A stretch of 6,994 bases of DNA, from NCBI GenBank assembly GCA_965368585.1, contig CBDUNM010000209.1, positions 1-6,994 on the forward strand. The letters run 5' to 3'. The stretch is from JARRQB01 sp965368585 (GTDB lineage Bacteria > Pseudomonadota > Gammaproteobacteria > Chromatiales > Chromatiaceae). Of this stretch, positions 1 through 6,282 are shown in pieces. A program made the position numbers and the translations under genes. The notes below the pieces were generated by a model. The model searched no databases, was not told the origin of the DNA, and worked only from the letters and a program-made list of their open reading frames with translations. Each line of letters starts with the position of its first letter. Within the stretch, counting starts at the first letter, position 1.

Positions 1-120
1 GCTCCTCGACTTCCGGCTCCTCGACTTCCGGCTCCTCGACTTCCGGCTCCTCGACTTCCGGCTCCTCGACCTCCGGCTCCTCGACTTCCGGCTCCTCGAC
101 CTCCGGCTCCTCGACCTCGG
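1..120. repeat. 15-bp tandem repeat, about eight units, coding EVEEP
   Basis: Eight consecutive 15-bp units of the form gctcctcgacYtccg run from the left edge, and the array probably continues outside. Variation is almost confined to one T/C position (units at 61, 91 and 106 carry C), a synonymous GAA/GAG change on the coding minus strand; the last unit also ends differently (ctcgg). The unit is a multiple of three and encodes Glu-Val-Glu-Glu-Pro in the DUF5666 gene. Seven full peptide units and most of an eighth are in the window. Near-identity at the DNA level points to recent expansion by slippage or recombination. Confidence 0.95.
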
Positions 121-1471
121 ACACTCCGACTTCCGCGCTGTCGGATCCGCTTGCGTCTTCAGTCCCGCCAACCGGCTCGCGTCCCCGCGTACCCTCCGGT
201 GCATCCCAATCGAGACGCGCGTCATCGCGTTCGACCACGCCACCCTCGGCGTACTTACCGCCCGAATCGTCCGGTTCCGAACCGCCGTTAACGTCGTCGG
301 CAACGTCGCTGCGTGGCGATCGATCCGCGGCTTCGGGCACGGTTTCATCCGGTTGATCGCCGAAATCGTCCGGAGTCTGTATGGCGTAGTCGATAGCTTC
401 CCACCGGTCGTCGACGCGATCCGCCGCATAGGTCATCACATCGCCCGGACGCGGCAGGTCGTGAGATTTTGCTGACGGCAAGGCGACTTGCAACTGGGGA
501 CCGCCGGTGAACCTGACGATGCCGTCGCCAACCGAGTGAACGATCGCCTGAGAGATACTGATCGCCGCCCCATCCGCGGCACTTCGCCCCGTGATGTGGC
601 GCGCAATCAGGGCGTGTTCGGTGGCCTGGCCGCTCAGGTGCCACTCCGCGCCTGCCAATCCCGCGGCCTGCGTGCCGGGCGGCAGGATGACGCGCAACCC
701 GCCGATCCTGATCAGCCGCTCGCCCAATACCTTCGGCACGCCCGATATGCTCGAATCGACGCGTTCCCGCACCACTTCCACCCGCGTCGCCCGGATCTCA
801 CCATTAATGTCGCGTAAACCGCTGACGCGCACGATCGACCCCAGGGTCAACCCGGCAACGCGCATCGACCGGGGATCCAATCGCACGCTCTGCCCCAGAA
901 CAGAAAGCCGTGCCGACCGTCGATCGAGCGAAGTAACTTTTCCCACCACTTCACTGTGCGCGAGAATTTCGAGTGCCTGCAGGCCCGCGGCACTGCGTCT
1001 CGCCGAAGCGGTTACCATTTGACCGATACCGAGTTCTGCGGCCGCCACCGATTGACCGTCGCGCACCACCGGCACGTGGTTTTCGTAGTGAATTTCGATG
1101 CCATTCACACAGATACTGGCGAATCCCGTAACCATACCATGCACCAGGATTTCACCCGCGCTGCGTATACCGGCACCGCCTATGCCCTGGGAATTGGCTT
1201 GCCGCCCCGTACCGCCAATGCCGCCCGCGTCGGGTCGATGTCCGGTGCCACCGATACCCTCGATATCGGCTCGCTGCCCGGTGCCGCCCAGGCCCTCGCC
1301 ACGTGACACTGGCCGGCCGGTTCCACCCAGTCCTTCGTTGACCGGCGCCAGGCCGGTCCCCCCGATGCCTTCGGCAAAATTCGGCAGTCCCGGGAGTTCA
1401 CAGGGATTGCTGTGCACGGCATTTGACCAGAGCAAGGCGAACAGTGCCCACCGGGTATGGCGGGCAATCAC
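1..1471 (-). CDS. Exported DUF5666-type protein with GIGGTG repeats and EVEEP tail (3' end outside window)
   Basis: The reading frame is open for 490 codons from a GTG at 1471 and runs off the left edge, so the C-terminus is missing. The GTG start is chosen because it overlaps the upstream stop (GTGA), has an AGGAAG Shine-Dalgarno-like stretch a few bases upstream, and gives a signal peptide (residues 1-21, MIARHTRW then a hydrophobic run ending AVHS). Residues 34-101 carry six G-I/L-G-G-T/A-G motifs spaced 12-13 residues apart. From about residue 109 come beta-rich segments of DUF5666 character (GMVTGFASICVNG at 112-124; a second unit near 170-230, EVVGKVTSLD...GEIRATRVEV). The segment from about 335 is acidic and proline-rich and ends in EVEEP repeats from residue 452. 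The molecular function is unknown; export to the periplasm or cell surface is inferred. The DUF5666 assignment is by recognition of its typical patterns, not by a search. Confidence 0.8.
   Translation of the reverse strand, partial: MIARHTRWALFALLWSNAVHSNPCELPGLPNFAEGIGGTGLAPVNEGLGGTGRPVSRGEGLGGTGQRADIEGIGGTGHRPDAGGIGGTGRQANSQGIGGAGIRSAGEILVHGMVTGFASICVNGIEIHYENHVPVVRDGQSVAAAELGIGQMVTASARRSAAGLQALEILAHSEVVGKVTSLDRRSARLSVLGQSVRLDPRSMRVAGLTLGSIVRVSGLRDINGEIRATRVEVVRERVDSSISGVPKVLGERLIRIGGLRVILPPGTQAAGLAGAEWHLSGQATEHALIARHITGRSAADGAAISISQAIVHSVGDGIVRFTGGPQLQVALPSAKSHDLPRPGDVMTYAADRVDDRWEAIDYAIQTPDDFGDQPDETVPEAADRSPRSDVADDVNGGSEPDDSGGKYAEGGVVERDDARLDWDAPEGTRGREPVGGTEDASGSDSAEVGVSEVEEPEVEEPEVEEPEVEEPEVEEPEVEEPEVEEPEVEE
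1169..1372 (-). repeat. Six degenerate GIGGTG protein repeats (period about 12 codons)
   Basis: Residues 34-101 of the DUF5666 protein contain EGIGGTG, EGLGGTG, EGLGGTG, EGIGGTG, GGIGGTG and QGIGGAG. Their glycines start at residues 35, 47, 60, 72, 84 and 96, giving periods of 12, 13, 12, 12 and 12. The codons differ between copies, so the repeat is older than the EVEEP array and looks selected at protein level. The linkers are polar and variable. A glycine-rich repeat just after the signal peptide could be a flexible stalk or a binding or assembly segment; its role is unknown. Confidence 0.85.
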
Positions 1472-2298
1472 TTACCGTCTTCCTCAGACGATCTCGGTTC
1501 AGTGTGGAAATAGACGCCGTAGGTCAGCTTAACCACGTCTGGTTGGTCCGGATCCGACGCAGTCTGCGCGATCTTATTGACCGCGCGCAGGCTGCGCATG
1601 CCCTCTTTTTCGACCGCGCCACGCAATTTGACCAGTACAGCTTCGGGTATGGTGTCGTAGTGGACGACGCGCTCGAAAAAAGGCGGTTGATTGCCGATCA
1701 CGTTATGTACCGCCGCCGACAAGTGGGCGTAAGCTGCTCGTGACAGATAATAGAGCTTCTCCTGGTCGCCTTGGCTGGGCACAAAAGCGCCGGTTTGCAG
1801 TTCGATGCTGCCGTCGTCGCGTATCCTCACGATACCCAGCCGCAGCAGTTCGTCCAACATGGCGCGCGGCCGCACATCGGTGCTGACGCTCGCCGCCAAT
1901 TGCTCGAAGCTGGGCTGATCCGCCCGACTGGAGACGCGCGGCAAAGGTAGCGGAACGCCGCGCTTATCCTGCAACGACGCCTGCGAGATCCAGGTATTTA
2001 CGATGCGACTGCCGAGCGAAACCGATTCGGGTATGGTATCGGCAACGCCGGACCGGTAGCGCAGACGGCGTACGTCTTTGCGGTGAACGCCGGTCAAGAC
2101 GCTGATGCGACTATCGGTGGTCGCTTTACCGGGAGAGGCGAAATCGTCTTCCGCCACTTCGACCAATACCTTTTTTAGCATTTCGGTGATTGTGGGCAAG
2201 GTGATGCCGTTGGCGAGCATCAGTCGAACGACCGGTCGCAGCACATGCCGCAACGTCTTTAGCACTTCCTTGGCATTATTCTTGTCTGCCTTCTTCAT
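1468..2298 (-). CDS. DUF6502 family protein
   Basis: This 276-residue protein has no signal peptide or membrane segment and is probably cytoplasmic. It starts MKKADKNN and is basic near the N-terminus. Residues 20-50 form helices (RPVVRLMLANGITLPTITEMLKKVLVEVA), followed by SRISVLTGVHRKDVRRLR at 63-80, which reads like a helix-turn-helix. This resembles the DUF6502 family by recognition only. The rest is a mixed helical region (FEQLAASVSTDVRPRAMLDELLRLGIVRI at 131-159) that looks like a second winged-helix-type segment. A DNA-binding or regulatory role is inferred, not shown. Its TGA overlaps the GTG of the DUF5666 gene, so the two are probably cotranscribed and translationally coupled. The start at 2298 lacks an obvious Shine-Dalgarno; a five-codon ATG...TGA reading frame (2309-2295) runs into it. 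Confidence 0.8.
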   Translation of the reverse strand: MKKADKNNAKEVLKTLRHVLRPVVRLMLANGITLPTITEMLKKVLVEVAEDDFASPGKATTDSRISVLTGVHRKDVRRLRYRSGVADTIPESVSLGSRIVNTWISQASLQDKRGVPLPLPRVSSRADQPSFEQLAASVSTDVRPRAMLDELLRLGIVRIRDDGSIELQTGAFVPSQGDQEKLYYLSRAAYAHLSAAVHNVIGNQPPFFERVVHYDTIPEAVLVKLRGAVEKEGMRSLRAVNKIAQTASDPDQPDVVKLTYGVYFHTEPRSSEEDGK

Positions 2299-2411
2299 GC
2301 GGCACTCATGTTAGCTAAAAGTGGGATTTTCTACCATGGCAACCGTTGCGGCCGCCAGCGCGTTACAATCGATCCCAGCTTCACCCTAACACCAGTCTCA
2401 TCACACGCTTT

Positions 2412-2417
2412 TATACT
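2412..2417 (+). promoter_or_regulatory. Candidate -10 box (TATACT) just upstream of rdgB
   Basis: TATACT matches the sigma-70 -10 consensus at five of six positions and lies 15 bases before the rdgB ATG, inside the 134-bp divergent intergenic region (2299-2432). No good -35 is visible at 16-18 bp. Transcription from here would start near 2424 and leave a leader of only about 9 nt, consistent with the lack of a Shine-Dalgarno before rdgB. Confidence 0.35.
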
Positions 2418-2432
2418 TATAGTTCCTAAAAT

Positions 2433-3047
2433 ATGTCTGTATCAACCAAAGATTGCGTCCTGGCCAGCGGCAACATCGGAAAAGTACGCGAAATCGCTCA
2501 ATTGTTGGCGGATAAGCACATCACCGTGCACGCCCAATCGGAGTTTGCCGTACCCGAAGTCGAAGAAACCGGATTGACCTTCGTCGAAAACGCCATTCTC
2601 AAAGCACGGAATGCCGCCGCGCACAGTGGACTTCCGGCGATCGCCGACGACTCCGGAATTGAAGTCGACGCTCTGCTCGGCGCACCCGGCATCTACTCGG
2701 CCCGCTACGCCGGGGTCGGTGCCAGCGACGCCGAAAACAACGACAAGCTGTTGGAAGCCCTGGCGGACGTGCCGGAACCAGGGCGCACCGCGCGCTTCCA
2801 GTGCCTGATGATTTACCTGCGTCATGCCGAAGACCCCACCCCGATCATTTGCCAGGGCACCTGGGAAGGCCGCATCCTGTGCGCACCCGACGGTGCCAAC
2901 GGTTTCGGCTACGACCCGCTGTTCTTCGTACCGAGCGAAGGCTGCAGTTCGGCGCGCCTGGATGCACAAAGAAAAAACGTCCTCAGCCATCGGGGACAGG
3001 CACTCAAGAAACTGATCGCGGCGCTGAGTACGCCAACAGGCAATTAG
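2433..3047 (+). CDS. rdgB: RdgB/HAM1-family dITP/XTP pyrophosphatase
   Basis: This 204-residue cytosolic enzyme hydrolyses non-canonical purine nucleoside triphosphates (dITP, ITP, XTP) to the monophosphate and pyrophosphate, keeping deaminated purines out of DNA and RNA. All family motifs are present in order: LASGNIGKVREI (10-21, substrate-binding SGN...K), EETGLTFVENAILKARNAA (44-62), AIADDSGIEVDAL (69-81, with catalytic and metal-binding D72/D73), GAPGIYSARYAG (83-94), TWEGRI (143-148), GFGYDPLFFVPSEG (157-170) and SHRGQALKKL (185-194). Length and sequence are close to E. coli RdgB (197 residues, recalled). The segment before SHRG (ARLDAQRKNVL) departs from the usual AEL...EK pattern, a mild oddity. 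The ATG at 2433 puts the SGN motif at the normal distance from the N-terminus. No clear Shine-Dalgarno precedes it. hemW, a frequent downstream partner, does not follow. Confidence 0.96.
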   Translation: MSVSTKDCVLASGNIGKVREIAQLLADKHITVHAQSEFAVPEVEETGLTFVENAILKARNAAAHSGLPAIADDSGIEVDALLGAPGIYSARYAGVGASDAENNDKLLEALADVPEPGRTARFQCLMIYLRHAEDPTPIICQGTWEGRILCAPDGANGFGYDPLFFVPSEGCSSARLDAQRKNVLSHRGQALKKLIAALSTPTGN

Positions 3048-3184
3048 TGTCCTGAGTCAGAAGTTCGTGAAGGGGTTAGCCACGGCGCGTGTATTACGGG
3101 CGGCTCCGGCTTTTACGCGTTTTCGGGTAATTGATTACGCGAACACAAGTGAAGATACAGGCTTCGGGTCATTCCGTTCGGGCT

Positions 3185-3391
3185 CTATCGCAATGGCTCC
3201 CCTCTCGAATCGCGAATTGTCAGCAGTATCGAATCGGCCCGGTCCTGCGTGTAGTTGACCTCGGAATGGGTGATATGTTTGGCCGTCTGGCTACTCGCTA
3301 CCAGGCGGCTCAAGACCGAAATGGTCAATACGACCAGCACCGAAACGATAACCGTCATCCCCACCAGGGTATAACCCTTGTTAGTTTTCAC
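3185..3391 (-). CDS. Short orphan type IV prepilin-like protein
   Basis: This 68-residue product begins with a prepilin-type N-terminus. A short positive leader MKTNKG (1-6) is followed by YTLVGMTVIVSVLVVLTISVLSRL (7-30), a hydrophobic helix that fits the class III signal cut by prepilin peptidase PilD between G6 and Y7. After cleavage the residue is Tyr rather than methyl-accepting Phe, and position 5 is Gly11 instead of the usual Glu, as in some minor tip pilins. The rest (31-68, ending SILLTIRDSRGEPLR) is a short polar tail with no globular pilin domain, so the gene may be a truncated minor pilin. The GTG start is preferred over an upstream ATG at 3565 because it follows a strong Shine-Dalgarno and places the cleavage site correctly; the upstream 58 codons lie in AT-rich sequence. 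In the -1 frame at the stop there are 17 more open codons, so a frameshifted end is possible. No other pilus genes are nearby. Confidence 0.6.
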   Translation of the reverse strand: MKTNKGYTLVGMTVIVSVLVVLTISVLSRLVASSQTAKHITHSEVNYTQDRADSILLTIRDSRGEPLR

Positions 3392-3395
3392 TGGG

Positions 3396-3403
3396 CCTTC
3401 CTC
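3396..3403 (-). promoter_or_regulatory. Ribosome binding site that decides the prepilin-like GTG start
   Basis: On the minus strand GAGGAAGG lies 4 bases before the GTG at 3391. Its purine-rich core and spacing support the short reading frame over the longer one that opens at 3565. Confidence 0.6.
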
Positions 3404-3565
3404 ACGACGTATGCTTATAAAAAACGGTTCATGTGACGTTTTACTGGCATTTAGTATGCCGACTTCGTAACAGACTGTATTTGCATAAAAAATACTTAAT
3501 TTCTTACCTCGTATGTAAAATATTTTGATAAACCTATCGAGGAAAAAGTAGGAAATAGCGCGCAA
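3404..3565. other. AT-rich intergenic stretch with a small inverted repeat
   Basis: This region upstream of the prepilin-like gene is markedly richer in A and T than the flanking DNA, with several A or T runs (for example around 3418-3424 and 3484-3494). A perfect 5-bp inverted repeat, GGCAT/ATGCC with a 5-base loop, sits at 3446-3460. TATAAG on the minus strand near 3415-3420 could be a -10 box, but no convincing -35 goes with it. It is probably a promoter or silencing region rather than coding sequence. Confidence 0.4.
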
Positions 3566-4172
3566 CCGAATAGTGGATCTACTTTGCCGGTTAGGTTAGG
3601 CGCAATGGCATGAACTTAGCGAAAGTCGCAATGCTGGCGGGCGGTCTGGGGTGTTCGATACGAAGGCGTCTGCAACACGGATAAAGCGCTTAGCGGTGCA
3701 CGTTCTCGCCAGGGATGATGGGAGCTGGACTTGCAAGCGAACCAGGGTTGCGTTGCGCCGCGACTGGCAGAGCTGTACCTACTGGCGCGAGCTGCAGAGC
3801 AGCAAACGCCTTGCCGCAGGACGGTGAAGCCGGACTTTCATGCCGAGCAGGGATTGCGAATTATAAAAGGGATTTGCGGCATCCGTTGAATCGCACACCC
3901 CGGACGACAGAAACTTGAGTAAATGACATTGACGCTAGGCGGCGAAGTCCGGACGGGACCTCGAAGCTTGACTGGGAACGAATCGGTGCATCCGGTGACG
4001 TGCGGTATTGCTGCAGTGAATCGACGACCTCGCTTTGTGCGTGGTTAGACCAGCATGCTACGCAACGAGCACGATACATCGGTCGGCTCAATCCTCGATC
4101 CACGGCACGCGCCGGCGCACGAAAAAGAGGGAGGACAGCCGCTTCCTCGGAGTTGCGGATAACCGTGCAGAA
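3566..4172. other. About 600 bp without a supportable gene
   Basis: I see no reading frame here with a ribosome binding site plus a recognisable protein. The longest candidates are a frame without ATG at 3600-3829 on the plus strand and an 80-codon frame at 3861-4103 on the minus strand. Neither shows familiar motifs. I recognised no tRNA, rRNA, insertion-sequence terminal repeats or direct repeats. It may be a decayed gene, an unrecognised small RNA, or spacer. Confidence 0.5.
4122..4148 (-). terminator. Weak candidate terminator after the TPR gene
   Basis: On the minus strand GAGGA (4148-4144) can pair with TCCTC (4135-4131) across an 8-base loop. CCTC and then five T residues (4126-4122) follow. 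It lies about 25 bases past the TPR stop codon, the right place, but the stem is short and the T-run is offset by four bases. Confidence 0.3.
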
Positions 4173-4628
4173 TCAGGGATGAACGGGAGGAGGCGCTGCG
4201 GAGTCTTGCGCATCAAGCCAGGCTAGAATCTTGTCGATTTCCCCGCTGGGTTCCGAACTGCGCGCTTTGGCCTCCGAGAAGGCGGCGCGCGCCGGTCCAA
4301 ACTGACCCATGTGTAGGTAGGCCATTCCCATACCGATAAAAGGGCGCCGCGACGCCGCGCCGAGACTGATCGCTTTCTGAAAGCTCAACACCGCGTCCTT
4401 GTAACGTTGATCCATCAACTGCATGCCGCCCAGATAGACGTGACCATCGGGCCACGCCGGGCGTGCCTCGATGACCTTCTCATATGCCGCCAGGGCACCA
4501 GCGATATCGCCCTGTCGAGCCAGTTCCTGGCCGCGTTCCAGATCTCCCTCCGCCCCTCCTTGTAGCAGACCGGCGGTCGCTACTGCGGCCGCCGACAGCA
4601 GCGCGGCAATGATCAAAAAACGGTGCAT
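4173..4628 (-). CDS. Small exported tetratricopeptide-repeat protein
   Basis: The product has 151 residues. An N-terminal signal sequence (MHRFLIIAALLSAAAVATAG, 1-20) lacks a lipobox cysteine, so a soluble periplasmic or signal-anchored protein is expected. Three TPR-like helix pairs follow: about 29-60 (LERGQELARQGDIAGALAAY), 61-92 (HVYLGGMQLMDQRYKDAVLSF) and 96-128 (FIGMGMAYLHMGQFGPARAAF). A Pro-rich end, APPPVHP, closes the protein. The ATG at 4628 is chosen over the longer frame opening at 4931 because it yields the signal peptide and follows a GGGAGAG purine stretch; the longer frame would overlap the cytochrome gene. It lies 68 bases after the octaheme cytochrome gene, so a role as assembly factor or protein-interaction partner is inferred. 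An intrinsic terminator separates the two genes. Confidence 0.85.
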   Translation of the reverse strand: MHRFLIIAALLSAAAVATAGLLQGGAEGDLERGQELARQGDIAGALAAYEKVIEARPAWPDGHVYLGGMQLMDQRYKDAVLSFQKAISLGAASRRPFIGMGMAYLHMGQFGPARAAFSEAKARSSEPSGEIDKILAWLDAQDSAAPPPVHP

Positions 4629-4648
4629 GGTCCTGGTTCTCTCCCAGC

Positions 4649-4677
4649 AAAAAAAGCCCGGCCGCGACCGGCCGGGC
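4649..4677 (-). terminator. Strong intrinsic terminator between cytochrome and TPR genes
   Basis: The arms GCCCGGCCG (4656-4664) and CGGCCGGGC (4669-4677) pair perfectly over 9 GC pairs around a 4-base loop. Seven A residues at 4649-4655 become a T-run directly after the hairpin on the minus strand. It lies 19 bases past the cytochrome stop and 20 bases before the TPR start codon. It acts only for minus-strand transcription and should end or attenuate the cytochrome mRNA. Confidence 0.9.
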
Positions 4678-4696
4678 GTTCGTATCAACGACGCGC

Positions 4697-6178
4697 TTAT
4701 TTCAACGAGCCTTTGCCATAACGCTCTTCGAAGCCTTTGCGCACCTTGTCGATCTGTTCCTTGCTCATACCGTCGAAATACCAGGCATGGCCGTCGATCG
4801 GCCTGAAATGCTTCTCCAGCATGGCCGTTGCGAATTCCTCGTTGCCATCCTTCTTCATGACGACTTCCTTCAGCTCCGGAATCCACTTGAAGTAGGTGTG
4901 CTTGGCCACGTCGTAGATACCGTGCCACCACGCGTAGTCGGGACCGGACATGGACGCGCCGTGGCGTGCACGCCGCCCTTCATGGTGCCAGATCTCCCAC
5001 CAGGTCCACTCGATCTTGTCGTCGAAGGGGCTCTTGGTGATATAACCTGCCTGCTTCAACTCGCCCATGACGGCGGCGATCGGTCTGGCGAATTTTTCGT
5101 TGTAAAGATCCACCAGATCGTCGAACTGCTTGTAATGACCCTCGATCACCCCCTCGCTGTGACAGGCGGCGCATACTTCCTGCATCTTTTCACGACGGTC
5201 TTTCCAGGTCAGGACTTCGACGACTTTGGAATCCTTGGCAACGTCACCCACCTTAGGTATCTCGCCACCTTCCTTGACGTCAAACTCCTGCCCGTTCTCC
5301 AACTTCACCAGATTGATCTTCTGCGAGATAGGCGGCCGCAGGGTCCAGGAGATACGCTCACCCACGTTGTGCGTCTTGGGCTGATCGCCTCCACGGCTCA
5401 TGTGACAGGTTGCGCAGGTCGGCGCCGCGGAATAGTCCACGCCCGCGACCCATTTGTCGGACTCGAGATTCATCTCGTCGACCTTGGCGCGATAAATAAT
5501 GCCGTGCTTGGATTCGTTATATACCTCGATCTGCGGGTGATCGGGGCCGACGTGACACTTGCCGCAGGTATCCGGCGTACGGGCTTGCGCCTTGGAGAAG
5601 CGGTGACGCCCGTGACATGCCGTACACGAACCCTCGGAGCCGTCCGGGTTCTTACGGCCGATACCCGTGTTCGGCCAAGTGCCGGGGGTGGGCTTGCCAT
5701 CCCTACCGATTTCGATAATCGCGCCGTGGCATTGACGACACCCGACATTGACGGCGGCCGGCCCACCGACCACTTCTCCCAGGAGGTTATCCAGGGACGC
5801 CAGAATCCGACCGGCATGCGAATGGTGTGAGCCGTCCATTTGTTCGAACTCGGTTTCGTGACAACGCGCGCAGTCCTTCGGTGTCACGATTATGGAGATG
5901 CGTTGCTTTTTGTGCATCCAGCCATCGACGTCGCCTTCCTCGGCCTTGTGACAATCCAAGCAGTTGACGCCGGCTTGCCCGTGGGCGCTGTTGTTCCACT
6001 CCCTGGTCATGCCGGGGTTCTCGGTCCAGTGGCAGTCTACGCACTCCTGCCCAGCGGGATCGCCCCAGTCCTTGCCGATCTCGCCACTCGGGCGAGCCGC
6101 GAACACGGTGGCGGTCATGAGAAACAGCAATGGAAGAAGGCAAAGGCCTGCAACAGGCCCAGGTCGTCTGATACTCAT
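4697..6178 (-). CDS. Periplasmic octaheme c-type cytochrome, hydroxylamine oxidoreductase-like
   Basis: This 493-residue protein has a Sec signal peptide (1 to about 27, hydrophobic GLCLLPLLFLMTATVFA) and exactly eight CXXCH heme sites with His at 50, 77, 107, 151, 189, 209, 259 and 340. There is no C-terminal membrane anchor. Heme spacing and the segments THNVGERISWTLRPPIS (269-285) and WWEIWHHEGRRARHGA (393-408) then GPDYAWWHG (412-420) are of the HAO family type. In HAO a C-terminal tyrosine cross-links the catalytic P460 heme; Tyr415 is the candidate equivalent, which would favour oxidative chemistry, whereas reductive Epsilonproteobacterial HAO-like proteins are reported to lack it. The substrate (hydroxylamine, nitrite or NO) is not settled by sequence. 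No haoB-like gene or quinol-oxidising cytochrome is adjacent. The ATG at 6178 follows a GGGGGA purine run about 9 bases upstream. A terminator follows the gene, and Fnr/Dnr-type sites lie upstream. Confidence 0.88.
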   Translation of the reverse strand: MSIRRPGPVAGLCLLPLLFLMTATVFAARPSGEIGKDWGDPAGQECVDCHWTENPGMTREWNNSAHGQAGVNCLDCHKAEEGDVDGWMHKKQRISIIVTPKDCARCHETEFEQMDGSHHSHAGRILASLDNLLGEVVGGPAAVNVGCRQCHGAIIEIGRDGKPTPGTWPNTGIGRKNPDGSEGSCTACHGRHRFSKAQARTPDTCGKCHVGPDHPQIEVYNESKHGIIYRAKVDEMNLESDKWVAGVDYSAAPTCATCHMSRGGDQPKTHNVGERISWTLRPPISQKINLVKLENGQEFDVKEGGEIPKVGDVAKDSKVVEVLTWKDRREKMQEVCAACHSEGVIEGHYKQFDDLVDLYNEKFARPIAAVMGELKQAGYITKSPFDDKIEWTWWEIWHHEGRRARHGASMSGPDYAWWHGIYDVAKHTYFKWIPELKEVVMKKDGNEEFATAMLEKHFRPIDGHAWYFDGMSKEQIDKVRKGFEERYGKGSLK

Positions 6179-6256
6179 TTGATTTCGTCCCCCTGGGTCG
6201 GGCCGATAGTTACTGAACGGCCATATTTATTGTCTTGTTCGGTTGGGTGAGCCGGC

Positions 6257-6282
6257 CCGACACCGATCGGTACCGTGCTCGG
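6257..6282 (-). promoter_or_regulatory. Possible hairpin at the 5' end of the cytochrome leader
   Basis: On the minus strand CCGA, one bulged G, then CAC pairs with GTG and TCGG across an 11-base loop (6264-6274). If transcription starts near 6282, as the upstream activator site suggests, this hairpin is at the extreme 5' end of an approximately 104-nt leader and could stabilise the mRNA. GC-rich sequence makes a chance match fairly likely. Confidence 0.3.

Noticed and set aside
345..1532. Several 95-144 codon frames on both strands
   Set aside because: All overlap the DUF5666 gene in other frames, have biased Pro/Arg/Ser composition, and lack ribosome binding sites and known motifs.
2442..2990. 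182-codon minus-strand reading frame
   Set aside because: It lies entirely antisense to rdgB, which has every family motif; there is no recognisable product.
3392..3565. 58-codon N-terminal extension of the prepilin-like protein
   Set aside because: It lies in AT-rich intergenic sequence, places the prepilin leader internally, and ignores the good ribosome binding site before the GTG at 3391.
3610..3684. Short frame starting MNLAKVAMLAGGLGC with a GG, considered as a peptide leader
   Set aside because: It is 24 codons long with no transporter or processing gene nearby; the GG is explained by GC-rich sequence.
3940..3962. AAGTCCGGACGGGACC, reminiscent of the conserved GAAAGTCCGG of RNase P RNA
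   Set aside because: Only this short stretch matches; I found none of the other conserved RNase P blocks around it.
3861..4103. 80-codon minus-strand frame in the gap
   Set aside because: No ribosome binding site, no recognised motif, and composition like a random frame.
4629..4931. N-terminal 101-codon extension of the TPR frame
   Set aside because: It would overlap the end of the cytochrome gene and read through the terminator, and it would bury the signal peptide inside the protein.
4787..5830. 347-codon plus-strand reading frame
   Set aside because: It is antisense to the octaheme cytochrome, whose eight CXXCH motifs prove the minus-strand frame. The long antisense frame follows from its codon composition.
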